Part shown: piece after piece, positions 8,551 to 16,446 of the stretch
Layout: each line of letters begins with the position of its first letter
Numbering within the stretch: the first letter of the stretch is position 1
Assembly: GCA_946551795.1 (NCBI GenBank)
Contig: CAMNRF010000016.1
Span: 1-35,531, forward strand
Length of the DNA: 35,531 nucleotides
From: an uncultured Oscillibacter sp.
Lineage (GTDB): Bacteria; Bacillota; Clostridia; Oscillospirales; Oscillospiraceae
Reading direction: 5' to 3'
Translations under genes and position numbers: made by a program
Notes under the pieces: generated by a model
The model's input: the letters and a program-made list of their open reading frames with translations, nothing else
The model's database searches: none
What the model was told of the DNA's origin: nothing

Positions 8551-9019
8551 GATCACAATCGGCATCGCGGACATGAAAATGGCACAGACCAGCGGAATGC
8601 TGATTACCTACGCGCTGGGGTCCTGCATCGGAATCTGCCTCTACGATCAGAAGATCAAGCTGGGGGCGTTGGTTCACATCATGCTGCCGCTGAACATGGA
8701 ACCGGGCCGCAAGAACACGATGAAGTACGCCGACACGGGAATCCGTGAGACGTTGAAGATGATGGAGGCGCAGGGAGCCTCCCGCAGCCGGATTACCGCC
8801 AAAATCGCCGGCGGCGCCAAGATGTTTGAGATCAAGGGCGGTTCGCTGTCCAACATCGGGCAGCGGAATATTGAGAGCGTACACAACACCTTGAAGCGGG
8901 AGGGCATCAAGCTCCTGCAGGAGGATGTGGGCGGAACGGTGGCCCGCACGCTGCTGTTCGATGTGGGCACCGGTCTGGGCTGTGTCCGCTGCTATGGAAA
9001 ACCGGAGCATATTTTCTAA
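8540..9019 (+). CDS. cheD: Chemoreceptor glutamine deamidase CheD
   Basis: CheD, 159 residues, deamidates selected glutamines of chemoreceptors and partners with CheC in the Bacillus-type adaptation system. The catalytic triad can be placed as Thr23, Cys29 and His46 in 'TYALGSCIGICLYD' and 'GALVHIMLP', each two residues later than in the Thermotoga enzyme. The 'KIAGGAKMF' segment is also characteristic. Start is a GTG overlapping the last codons of cheC, with a GGGAG-like ribosome site inside cheC, so the pair is translationally coupled. Confidence 0.96.
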   Translation: MESKITIGIADMKMAQTSGMLITYALGSCIGICLYDQKIKLGALVHIMLPLNMEPGRKNTMKYADTGIRETLKMMEAQGASRSRITAKIAGGAKMFEIKGGSLSNIGQRNIESVHNTLKREGIKLLQEDVGGTVARTLLFDVGTGLGCVRCYGKPEHIF

Positions 9020-9099
9020 GGAGGGGCTGATTCAGTCCTTACGCGGGGGCTGACACGGTTTCTTTCCCAAATACAACCATTGGAAGGAGTGTTCGGAAC

Positions 9100-10020
9100 A
9101 TGTTGGAAGAGGATAAAAGGGGGATTTTGCTGGAGTCCGGCACAAACGAGATCGAGGTCATGCAGTTCACCATCAACAACAGCCTGTACGGCATCAACGT
9201 CGCCAAGGTCAAGGAGATCATCGTCTCCGCGCCGGTGAAGAGCATGCCCCACGCCCACCCGGCGGTGGAGGGCATCTTCAAGCCCCGGGACCTTGTGATC
9301 ACGGTGGTGGACCTGCCCAGGTACCTGCTGGGTGTGGAGACGGAGAAGGGCCCCAAGGACCTGTTCATTGTCACCAATTTCAACAAGATGAATATCGCCT
9401 TCCGGGTCCACACGGTGGTGGGCATCAGCCGCATCTCCTGGAAGGACATCCAGAAGCCGGACAAGACGGTGTCCGGCGGGAACGAAGGCGTGGCCACCGG
9501 CATTGCCCAGTGCGGCAGCGACCTGGTCACAATTCTGGACTTTGAGAAGATCGTGGCGGAGATCGCGCCGGAGACCACCATCCAGATGTCGGAGATCGAA
9601 CAGCTGGGCGAGCGCCAGCGCAGCGACGCCGCCATCCTGGTGGCGGAGGACTCCGTGCTTTTGAGCAAGATGATCGAGGAGGCTCTCCACAAGTCCGGCT
9701 ATGTCAACACCCGCATGTTCCCCGACGGGCAGGAGCTGTGGAACTTCCTCAACAGTGTCCGGGGTGAGAAGCTGGAGAAGAATGTGTCCCTGGTCATCAC
9801 GGATATTGAGATGCCCCAGATGGACGGGCACCGGCTCACCAAGCTCATCAAGGACGACAAGGAGTTTACCCATATTCCGCTGATCATCTTCTCCTCCCTG
9901 ATTACCGAGGAGATGCGCCGCAAGGGCAAGGAGCTGGGCGCCGACGAGCAGATGAGCAAGCCGGAGATCGGCCACCTGGTGCGGGTCATCGACCACCTGC
10001 TGGATGTAAAGGCCAAGTAA
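9100..10020 (+). CDS. cheV: Chemotaxis coupling protein CheV (CheW-receiver fusion)
   Basis: A 306-residue fusion of a CheW-like coupling domain (about residues 10-155) to a receiver domain (about 175-300). The CheW part contains 'FTINNSLYGINVAKVKEI' and 'PRDLVITVVDLPRYL'. The receiver has the acidic pair Glu183/Asp184, phosphoacceptor Asp235 in 'VITDIEMPQMDG' and the conserved Lys near 'SKPEIG'. CheV links receptors to CheA and adjusts gain through phosphorylation. An 80-base gap precedes it, with GGAAGGAG just before the ATG; I see no clear promoter in that gap, so it is probably part of the same operon. Confidence 0.95.
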   Translation: MLEEDKRGILLESGTNEIEVMQFTINNSLYGINVAKVKEIIVSAPVKSMPHAHPAVEGIFKPRDLVITVVDLPRYLLGVETEKGPKDLFIVTNFNKMNIAFRVHTVVGISRISWKDIQKPDKTVSGGNEGVATGIAQCGSDLVTILDFEKIVAEIAPETTIQMSEIEQLGERQRSDAAILVAEDSVLLSKMIEEALHKSGYVNTRMFPDGQELWNFLNSVRGEKLEKNVSLVITDIEMPQMDGHRLTKLIKDDKEFTHIPLIIFSSLITEEMRRKGKELGADEQMSKPEIGHLVRVIDHLLDVKAK

Positions 10021-10042
10021 CAACGGTAAAGAAGGGAACCCC

Positions 10043-11338
10043 ATGGCTAGTAAATATATTGTAAGGCAGCCGATCAAGGACGTGAGCGGGAAGATCCTGG
10101 GCTATGAGATCCTGTACCACGGGGAGAATCAGGCCTTCAGCGCGGACAATTCCTCCGCCGGCGATTTTGCCTCCGCCGACACGGTGTACAGCTTTCTGAC
10201 CCAGAACAGCACCAAGGCCCTGAAAGGCTCCTTGAATTTCATGACCTTTACCACGGCGCTTCTGATGCGCAAGACTCCCCGGCTGTTCGACCGGTCGGAG
10301 CTGGTGATTCAGATCGACGACAGCGTGATCATCCACCCCCTCTCCATGCGGTTTGTGGACCAGTTCGCCAAGGAGGGGTACAAGATCGCGGTGAACGAGT
10401 TTGAGTTTGCCCCCCGCTATCTGACGCTGATGGACAGCATCGATTACATCAAGATCAACGCCGAGACCATCGTCCCCGCGTCCATGCGCAATACCATTGA
10501 GATCGCCCACAGCATGAACAAGAAGTGCATCGTTACCAACATTGAGAATGAGGCGTCCTACCAGCGGGCGGTGAACATGGGAGCGGACGCCCTGGAGGGG
10601 ACCTACGTGGCGGAGCGCGTGACCACGGCGGTCCACAACAGCGCCTATCTCCAGAGCAGCTTTTTCCAGCTGATGGTGGCGGTGACCAGGGACGAGCCGG
10701 ACGTGGATGAGATCGAGCGGCTGATCTCCATGGACGCCAGTTTGACCTTCGGCCTTTTGAAGATGGCCAACTCCGCCTACTTTGCCCTGCGGCACCGGGC
10801 CACCACCATCCACCAGGCCATCATGACCCTGGGTCTGGGGCAGCTGAAGCAGTGGATCTACCTGCTGAGCGCCAGCAATATGGACAGCGCGGACAGCAGC
10901 GGCACGGAGGAGTTTTTGAAGCTCTCCTTCATGCGGGCCAATTTTTGCAGCGAGCTGATGAAGCACGCCAAGGATATGCCCATCAGCCGGTCGGAGGCCT
11001 ATCTGATGGGGATGTTCTCCACGCTGAACTATCTCGTGGACGCGCCGCTGGAGGAGATCCTGGAAGAGGTGCCTGTGGCGGACGAGATCAAGGCGGCCCT
11101 GATCCGCAAGGAGGGGCGCTGCGGGAAGCTGTACGAGCTGGTCTTGAGTTACGAGACGGCCAACTGGAACGCCATCACCACCTATGCCGAGGAGCTGGGG
11201 ATTCCCAACCAGGTAATTACCAATATTTACTTCACCTGTATGGAGGATGTCAATTTCCTCTGGGATCAGCTGAACCACGCCTCGCCCAATCAGGAGCTGG
11301 AAACCGCGGAGCCTGCGGCCGCGGAGCCGGCGGAGTGA
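10043..11338 (+). CDS. Degenerate EAL domain plus HDOD domain signalling protein (YuxH-like)
   Basis: A 431-residue protein with an N-terminal EAL-type fold (about 1-190) joined to a C-terminal HDOD domain (about 205-400), the architecture of B. subtilis YuxH. EAL proteins normally hydrolyse cyclic-di-GMP, but here the motif is Glu22-Ile-Leu, the metal-binding DDFG is replaced by Asn118-Glu-Phe-Glu, and the late Gln-Gly motif reads Glu185-Gly. Lys137 is kept. Catalysis is therefore unlikely, and binding or signalling is the likelier role. The HDOD part shows 'ISMDASLTFGLLKMANSAYF' and 'TTIHQAIMTLGLGQLKQW'. An Ala/Glu-rich tail ends the protein. It is the last gene of the first operon. Confidence 0.85.
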   Translation: MASKYIVRQPIKDVSGKILGYEILYHGENQAFSADNSSAGDFASADTVYSFLTQNSTKALKGSLNFMTFTTALLMRKTPRLFDRSELVIQIDDSVIIHPLSMRFVDQFAKEGYKIAVNEFEFAPRYLTLMDSIDYIKINAETIVPASMRNTIEIAHSMNKKCIVTNIENEASYQRAVNMGADALEGTYVAERVTTAVHNSAYLQSSFFQLMVAVTRDEPDVDEIERLISMDASLTFGLLKMANSAYFALRHRATTIHQAIMTLGLGQLKQWIYLLSASNMDSADSSGTEEFLKLSFMRANFCSELMKHAKDMPISRSEAYLMGMFSTLNYLVDAPLEEILEEVPVADEIKAALIRKEGRCGKLYELVLSYETANWNAITTYAEELGIPNQVITNIYFTCMEDVNFLWDQLNHASPNQELETAEPAAAEPAE

Positions 11339-11378
11339 CAGGAGCGGCGCCCGGAAGCACGCCGGCAGCAGACAACAA

Positions 11379-11411
11379 GAAAGAGCCGGCACCGCAGGTG
11401 CCGGCTCTTTC
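11379..11411. terminator. Strong bidirectional intrinsic terminator
   Basis: A 15-bp perfect stem (left arm 11379-11393, right arm 11397-11411, loop GCA) lies between convergent genes. On the plus strand the stem ends in TCTTTC; on the minus strand it ends in TTTCTTG. It can stop both the sigD/che operon and the ParA-ComFB transcript. Its core GGTGCCGGC also occurs in the terminator at 16400-16430. Confidence 0.85.
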
Positions 11412-11419
11412 TCACAGGA

Positions 11420-12106
11420 TCACGCTCTGCCGTGATGAGGGGATTTGGATACGACCTCACAGGCCCGCATCAGCTGGGTGGTGATGTCGCTGCTGTTTTG
11501 CACCTCGTAGAAGGTGAGCTTGGGGATCATCTCGCCTTTGGTCATGACCACATATTTAGGGGGCAGGTGGCTCAGGGTGTAGGCCATGACGTCCACCATG
11601 CAGTGGTCACAGCAGCACATACCGGTGGCCCGCATATACCGCTCCACCTTCTCCCGCACCAGGACCTCCATGACGTTGACGTAGGCGGGGGGCTCGTATT
11701 CGTCCTGCCGGGCCGGTTCCGCCGCGGGCGCGGCAGGCTCCGGAGGCGCAGACGGAGGCTCCGCCGCCGCGGGCGGGGGAGTGATGGGTGCTGTGCGGGC
11801 TGGAGACGGCGCGGGCGCCGGGGGAGGCGCCGCCGGAGAAGGCGTCTGGACGGCAGCGGGCTCCGTCGGATTCAGGGAGGCCTCCAGGGCGTCCTTGATC
11901 TGGGAGGAGACGGCGGCGTCGGCGTTGATGGAGGCGATAATGGGGGCGATGGGCGCGGCCGAGGGGGCCGGGGCCTCCGTCACCGGGGCTGCGGGCGCTG
12001 CCGGTTCCGCCGCGGGCGCCGCAGGCGGCTCCGCGTTCCGGTTCTTGCTGAGCAGATTCATCACATGAGCGGTTTTGCTGGTCTTGGAGTCTTTATTTGA
12101 GGCCAT
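11420..12106 (-). CDS. Pro/Ala-rich protein with C-terminal ComFB domain
   Basis: A 228-residue protein in two parts. Residues ~25-140 are low-complexity, dominated by Ala and Pro, and almost certainly disordered. Residues ~143-222 match the ComFB family: 'VNVMEVLVREKVERY', a Cys cluster (Cys164-166 and Cys169) in 'CCCDHCMVDVMAYTLSHLPP' and 'KYVVMTKGE'. ComFB-family proteins have been reported as cyclic-di-nucleotide receptors affecting motility; that function is not shown by this sequence. The four cysteines could bind a metal. It starts behind AGGAGAG, 24 bases downstream of the parA stop, so it is likely co-transcribed with parA. Confidence 0.8.
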   Translation of the reverse strand: MASNKDSKTSKTAHVMNLLSKNRNAEPPAAPAAEPAAPAAPVTEAPAPSAAPIAPIIASINADAAVSSQIKDALEASLNPTEPAAVQTPSPAAPPPAPAPSPARTAPITPPPAAAEPPSAPPEPAAPAAEPARQDEYEPPAYVNVMEVLVREKVERYMRATGMCCCDHCMVDVMAYTLSHLPPKYVVMTKGEMIPKLTFYEVQNSSDITTQLMRACEVVSKSPHHGRA

Positions 12107-12130
12107 CGTGAAACTCTCCTTTATGTGTAA

Positions 12131-12910
12131 TTACCGCTTTTTCCGGCGGGGGAACCTGTCCCCTGCCACGGCGCTGACGATCTTCTGTAAGTCCTTGGCG
12201 GAGGTGGCGTCGGGCTTGTAGCTCAGGACGCTCTGCCCATAGGCCGGAGCCATGGCCACGCTGACGCTCCGCCGGATCTTGGTGGAGAACACCTGGCTGT
12301 GCAGCTGCTCCGCCACCTGTTCCGCCAGGTCCAGGATGTCCCGGGAGAGGGTGAGACGGGGGTTGTACTTGTTCAGCAGAATCCCCAGGACCTTCAGGCC
12401 GGGGTTGAAGGAGTGCTGCACCGTCTCGATGATGTCCTGGATCTGAGAGACGCCCACCAGGCTCAAAACCTCCGCCTCCATGGGGAGGATGATGCCGGTG
12501 GAGGCCACGTAGGCGTTGATGGTCAGGATGTTCAGGGACGGCGGCGTGTCGATGATGACGAAGTCGTAGCGGTCTTTCACAGCGTCCAGCTGCTGGGAGA
12601 GCATGAACTCCCGCCGGGGGGCGGTGAATTCCACCTCCGCCGCGGAGAGCAGGATGTCCGAGGAGAGGATGTCTCCGTACTCTGTGTGGGCGATGGCCTG
12701 CTCAATGGCGCAGTTTCCCTTCAGCACATCGTAGACGGTGTAGCCGTCGCCGATGTCCAGACCCAGGGTAAAGCCCAGGTTGCCCTGGGGGTCCAGATCG
12801 ATTCCCAGGACCCGGGCGCCCCGTTCGTGCAGGCCGCAGACCAAGGCGGAGACGATGGTGGTCTTTCCCACGCCGCCCTTTTGATTGGTGACAGTGATGA
12901 TTTGCGTCAA
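12131..12910 (-). CDS. ParA/Soj-family ATPase (orphan, no ParB)
   Basis: A 259-residue P-loop ATPase with the deviant Walker A motif KGGVGKTT (residues 11-18), Walker A' 'VLGIDLDPQGNLGFTLG' and Walker B 'FVIIDTPPSLNILT'. The family positions DNA, chemoreceptor arrays or other cargo through ATP-dependent dimerisation on the nucleoid. No parB gene or obvious parS site is nearby; its partner gene encodes a Pro-rich ComFB protein. It lacks a C-terminal membrane helix of MinD type. Start is TTG at 12910 behind AAGGGGG. A chromosome-partition Soj is an alternative, but the missing ParB and flagellar setting favour a ParC-like or FlhG-like positioning role (inference). Confidence 0.85.
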   Translation of the reverse strand: MTQIITVTNQKGGVGKTTIVSALVCGLHERGARVLGIDLDPQGNLGFTLGLDIGDGYTVYDVLKGNCAIEQAIAHTEYGDILSSDILLSAAEVEFTAPRREFMLSQQLDAVKDRYDFVIIDTPPSLNILTINAYVASTGIILPMEAEVLSLVGVSQIQDIIETVQHSFNPGLKVLGILLNKYNPRLTLSRDILDLAEQVAEQLHSQVFSTKIRRSVSVAMAPAYGQSVLSYKPDATSAKDLQKIVSAVAGDRFPRRKKR

Positions 12911-12951
12911 AGGTTTTTCCCCCTTACTGTAAAAACTATGTGCGGACCTCT

Positions 12952-12987
12952 TATTTTTATTATACTATATGTCGATAAAAAAACATA
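12952..12987 (-). promoter_or_regulatory. Putative parA promoter (-10 box)
   Basis: In the AT-rich spacer between parA and fliD the minus strand carries a perfect TATAAT (12959-12964). The -35 region about 17 bases upstream (TATGTT) is a poor match. Transcription would start near 12952, leaving a leader of about 40 bases. The same AT-rich block may serve fliD on the other strand (TATACT, 12961-12966), again without a convincing -35. Confidence 0.35.
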
Positions 12988-13012
12988 GAGGAATTGTAAA
13001 AAAATCTTGATT

Positions 13013-13054
13013 CGGCGGCCAGGTCCCGCCAGTCCGAAAGAGGACCTGCCGCCG
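13013..13054 (+). promoter_or_regulatory. Hairpin in the fliD leader
   Basis: Arms 13013-13026 and 13042-13054 form a stem of about 13 bp (GGCGG, one bulged C, CAGGTCC against GGACCTGCCGCC, plus a closing C-G) with a 15-base loop. No T-run follows. It sits 30 bases upstream of the fliD ATG and leaves the ribosome site (GAAGGGAG) free. It could stabilise the message or be a target for an RNA-binding regulator such as CsrA, but the loop lacks a clear GGA motif. Confidence 0.4.
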
Positions 13055-13084
13055 GATGTTATTTCATGAAGGGAGTGGATCACT

Positions 13085-15610
13085 ATGGCATCTGTCAGCG
13101 GTACCAGCAGTTCCAGCGCCAACAGCATATACGGCACCAGAAATGTCATCTCCGGCCTTGCCAGCGGCATGGATACGGAGAGCATGATCGAAAACGCGAT
13201 CTCCGGCTATAAGAACAAGATCTCCAGCCTGAACCAGCAGCGCACCAAGCTGGGGTGGCAGCAGGAGGCCTACCGCGACATCATCACCAAGATGGCGGGG
13301 TTTTCCTCCAAGTACACCTCCTATACCTCCGCCACCAACCTGATGTCCAGCAGCTTTTTCAATCAGGCGGTGCAGACGACGGCCAACGGGGCCAACGCCG
13401 CCAAGGTTGCGGCCTCCGGCAGGGGCACCAGCGACGTGGCCATTAACGGCGTGCGGCAGCTGGCCACCGCCGCCACCTATAAGCTCAGCGGCTCCGCGCT
13501 GCTGGGCGGAACGGGCAGCAGTGACTACGCCTCCGCCTCCGCCTCCAAGGGCTTCGACATGGACAAGATGACCGTCAGCAGCTTCAGCGGCACCATGAAC
13601 CTGACCTACGGCAAGGACCAGACTCTGTCCTTTACGTTCAGCGAGGGCGATGTGTTTGAGAGCATCGAGGAGCTGGCGGAGAACATGCAAAAGCAGCTGG
13701 AGAGCCAGACCATCTCCCTCTCCAACGGCGGCGGCAAGAAGGCCTCCGAGATGCTGACGGTGGAAGTCGACAAGGTGACCAACTCCATCTCCTTCAAGGA
13801 TAAGGCCGGCAACAACGTCTATATCAGCAGCGTCAGCAAGAGCATGGCGAACGCGTTCGATGTCACCACAGGTGAGGGCAGCAAGTCTTTCCGGGTGGGA
13901 GATCTCACAAAAGACGTCGACAGCGTGGACCACCTCAATGAGAACCCGCTGAGCATTACCCTGGACGGCGTGACCAAGAGCGTCAAGATGCCCACGATGG
14001 AGGATATTGTCGCGAATCTCGACAAGAGTTACCAATGGTATGACGCATTGAAGACAAAGCTGGAAAACGGCGAAGAGATCACTAGCCCCGAATCGCGCCA
14101 GCAGCGGGACGCGGCGTATGTAAAGGCCCTCCAGGCCAACATCGACAAGGCCTTTGGCACAATGACGGATAAGGACGGCAACCAGGTGAGCAAGCTCAAG
14201 GTCAGCGACGGTCTGACCGACAGCAAGGACGCCTCGGGCCTCCAGCTGAAATTCGAGGCCGGTCAGAAGGGGTCCTCCTTCGCGGTCTCCTCCAGCGTGG
14301 GCAAGTCTATGGGCTTTGGCGGCACTCAGCTGACCAGCTACCTCAACACCGGCAAGACGCTGAAGGACCTGCTGGGTGAGGAGGGCCTGAAGGGCCTGGA
14401 GACCGGCACCGACAAAAACGGCAACACCACCTACGCCCTGGAGATCAACGGCGTCAAGATCGGCGACTTCACCGAGAAGACGGAGCTGAGCACCATTCTC
14501 AGCCGCATCAACAGCAACAAGGACGCCGGCGTCAACGTCAGCTACTCCAAGCTCACCAACGAGTTCACCTTCACCGCCAAGGAGACCGGCACCGCCGGGG
14601 AGATCCAGTTCAGCCAGGAGGGCCTGGGCGGCAAGCTCTTCGGCGGGGCGAAACAGACCGCCGAGGGTCAGGACGCCATCTTCACCGCCACCATTGACGG
14701 CAAGGAGATGGAGCTGACCCGCAGCAGCAACATCGTGGACTTCGACGGCCTCTCCGTCACCCTCAAGGGGGAGTTCGGCTACAAGCAGGCGGAGAAGGAC
14801 GGCAAGCCGGAGGTGGACGAAAAGGGGAATCCTGTCTACACCAGCGAGCTGGACCGGACCGCGGAGAAGATCACCTTTACCACCACCTCCGACGCCGACA
14901 AGATCGTGGATACCATCAAGGAGTTCGTCAACGACTACAACGAGATGGTCACCCAGATCAAAAACGCCTACTCCACCATGCCCCTCCAGAAGAACAACAA
15001 GCAGTTCTACGAGCCGCTGACCGACGACGACAAGGAGGGCATGACGGATAAGGCCATCGAGCAGTGGGAGGAGAAGGCCAAGACGGGCCTGCTGTTCGGC
15101 GACCGGGACCTGTCCAGCCTGTACAGCCGCCTGACCTCCGCCGTGTCCATGTACGGCCAGGACGGCGCGGATTTGAAGGCCGCGGGCATCACCGTGAATT
15201 ACAGCAACGGTCTGAGCACCCTGTCCTTCAACGAGAAGACCCTGCGGGACACGCTGGCCAGCGACCCGGACCGGGTGAAGGACATCTTCACCAAGAGCCA
15301 GGACAACGGCGCGGCCACCAACGGCCTGGTAGCCGCTATCAAGGAGCCCCTGGAGGTCTTCGGCGGCACCACTGGCGCCGTCAAGGGCACCCTGGTGGAG
15401 AAGGCGGGCTCCCCGCTGGCGCCCACTACGATCTATTCCAACTACATTCAAAAGCAGCTGGACAATCTGGACACCCAGATCGAAAAGTGGCAGGATAAGA
15501 TGTCCGATCAGGTGGACTACTATACCAGCCAGTTCACCAAGCTGGAGCAGCTGATCGCCCAGATGAACTCCCAGAGTTCTTCGCTGACCCAGATGATGGG
15601 CGGCTATTGA
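13085..15610 (+). CDS. fliD: Flagellar filament cap protein FliD (HAP2), enlarged
   Basis: FliD caps the filament and guides flagellin folding. The N-terminus carries the family signature 'ISGLASGMDTESMIENAI', a Ser-rich start and a 'DVAINGVRQLATAATYKLSG' segment. Around residue 450 is a flagellin-IN-like motif (LEINGVKIGDF). The C-terminal FliD_C region has 'TIKEFVNDYNEMVTQIKNAYST', 'AAGITVNYSNGLSTLSFNE', and a final coiled coil (QIEKWQDKM...FTKLEQLIAQMNSQ). At 841 residues it is much longer than the ~500 of B. subtilis FliD; the extra length lies in the surface-exposed middle. It is first in a fliD-fliS-fliT type operon behind a GC-rich leader hairpin. Confidence 0.95.
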   Translation: MASVSGTSSSSANSIYGTRNVISGLASGMDTESMIENAISGYKNKISSLNQQRTKLGWQQEAYRDIITKMAGFSSKYTSYTSATNLMSSSFFNQAVQTTANGANAAKVAASGRGTSDVAINGVRQLATAATYKLSGSALLGGTGSSDYASASASKGFDMDKMTVSSFSGTMNLTYGKDQTLSFTFSEGDVFESIEELAENMQKQLESQTISLSNGGGKKASEMLTVEVDKVTNSISFKDKAGNNVYISSVSKSMANAFDVTTGEGSKSFRVGDLTKDVDSVDHLNENPLSITLDGVTKSVKMPTMEDIVANLDKSYQWYDALKTKLENGEEITSPESRQQRDAAYVKALQANIDKAFGTMTDKDGNQVSKLKVSDGLTDSKDASGLQLKFEAGQKGSSFAVSSSVGKSMGFGGTQLTSYLNTGKTLKDLLGEEGLKGLETGTDKNGNTTYALEINGVKIGDFTEKTELSTILSRINSNKDAGVNVSYSKLTNEFTFTAKETGTAGEIQFSQEGLGGKLFGGAKQTAEGQDAIFTATIDGKEMELTRSSNIVDFDGLSVTLKGEFGYKQAEKDGKPEVDEKGNPVYTSELDRTAEKITFTTTSDADKIVDTIKEFVNDYNEMVTQIKNAYSTMPLQKNNKQFYEPLTDDDKEGMTDKAIEQWEEKAKTGLLFGDRDLSSLYSRLTSAVSMYGQDGADLKAAGITVNYSNGLSTLSFNEKTLRDTLASDPDRVKDIFTKSQDNGAATNGLVAAIKEPLEVFGGTTGAVKGTLVEKAGSPLAPTTIYSNYIQKQLDNLDTQIEKWQDKMSDQVDYYTSQFTKLEQLIAQMNSQSSSLTQMMGGY

Positions 15611-15628
15611 TAAGGAGTGCCACATAAA

Positions 15629-16006
15629 ATGGAAATGCGAGGCTTCCAACAGTATAAGGAACAGAGCATCAACACCATGACCCAGGGAGAGCTGCTTCTC
15701 CTGCTGTATGACGAGCTGGTCAAGCGGCTGACGCAGGCGGAGCTGGCGCTGGGCAAGGAGAACTGGCCGGTGTTTGAAGCCTCCGTCCAGCGCGGCATCG
15801 ACATCATCGACTATCTGGACCAGACGCTGGATATGCAGTATCCCATCAGCAGCAACCTGACCCAGCTCTATGAGTACTTCACCTACGAGCTGGGCCGGGT
15901 GAAGATCGGCCGCCGGAGCGAGCCGCTGACCCATGTGAAATCCATGGTGAACGAGCTGCGGGACGCCTTCCGGGAGGCGCAGAAGAACGGGGAGTCCGGG
16001 AGGTAG
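15629..16006 (+). CDS. fliS: Flagellin export chaperone FliS
   Basis: A 125-residue helical protein that keeps flagellin unfolded for export. The N-terminus has the FliS signature 'YKEQSINTMTQGELLLLLYD', and the body contains 'FEASVQRGIDIIDYLDQTLDMQYPI' and 'NLTQLYEYFTYELGRV'. An upstream in-frame GTG at 15617 overlaps the ribosome site AAGGAG itself, so I use the ATG at 15629, 11 bases after it; the ATG at 15635 is also possible. The gene follows fliD directly, as in most Firmicutes. Confidence 0.95.
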   Translation: MEMRGFQQYKEQSINTMTQGELLLLLYDELVKRLTQAELALGKENWPVFEASVQRGIDIIDYLDQTLDMQYPISSNLTQLYEYFTYELGRVKIGRRSEPLTHVKSMVNELRDAFREAQKNGESGR

Positions 16007-16008
16007 AA

Positions 16009-16395
16009 ATGGAAGCGTCGACACTGCTGGACGCCCATGTGCAGGTCAAGCGGATCTATAACCTGCTCAATGAGGTGATGGACGTCTCCCGCCAGATGGC
16101 GGAGGCCATGGACCGGGACGACCAGGTGGCCATTCAGATGCTGGTCTCCATGCGGGAGGAGCCGGTGCGCAGGCTCCGGCAGGCCCGCCAGGCCCTGAAA
16201 GAGCAGAGGGACGCCCTGGAGCCGGAGACGGCCCGGCGGCTCTCCCAGCTGCTGAACGGGGAGGCGGCGGAGACAGAGGCGGAGGCGCCTCTGGCGGCCC
16301 AGGTGGGAATCAACCGCCGCCTGTTGGAGCAGGTCCTGGAGCTGGACCGGGTGCTGAACCGCAAAGTGACCCGGGAGGAGTCCATCTACAAGTAA
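16009..16395 (+). CDS. Probable FliT-like flagellar chaperone
   Basis: A 128-residue, almost entirely helical, charged protein with no membrane segment. It starts 3 bases after the fliS stop. Heptad-like stretches are seen in 'QVKRIYNLLNEVMDVSRQMAEAM' and 'LLEQVLELDRVLNRKV', separated by an acidic, Ala/Glu-rich linker (about residues 84-95). The third gene of a fliD-fliS operon usually encodes FliT, the FliD chaperone, and the size and helical character fit. FliT and FlgN-type chaperones diverge greatly, so the call rests mainly on position. Confidence 0.6.
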   Translation: MEASTLLDAHVQVKRIYNLLNEVMDVSRQMAEAMDRDDQVAIQMLVSMREEPVRRLRQARQALKEQRDALEPETARRLSQLLNGEAAETEAEAPLAAQVGINRRLLEQVLELDRVLNRKVTREESIYK

Positions 16396-16430
16396 AAAAC
16401 AGGTGCCGGCCCAGGCCGGGCCGGCACCTG
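16394..16430. terminator. Intrinsic terminator between convergent genes
   Basis: A 13-bp perfect stem (16400-16412 with 16418-16430, loop AGGCC) follows the FliT-like gene. On the minus strand it runs into six T residues (16394-16399), making it a textbook terminator for the peptidase gene. On the plus strand only a weak T-poor tail follows, so termination of the fliD operon is less certain. Confidence 0.8.
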
Positions 16431-16446
16431 TCCCAAGATTTCATTG

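Noticed and set aside
12971-12978. Sigma-D-like -10 box GTCGATAA upstream of fliD
   Set aside because: No TAAA-like -35 element occurs 14-16 bases upstream, and the box lies ~110 bases from the ATG in an AT-rich block.
13064-16024. Long minus-strand open frame opposite fliD and fliS
   Set aside because: It is a low-complexity Leu/Gly/Val/His translation shadow of clearly recognised flagellar genes on the other strand.
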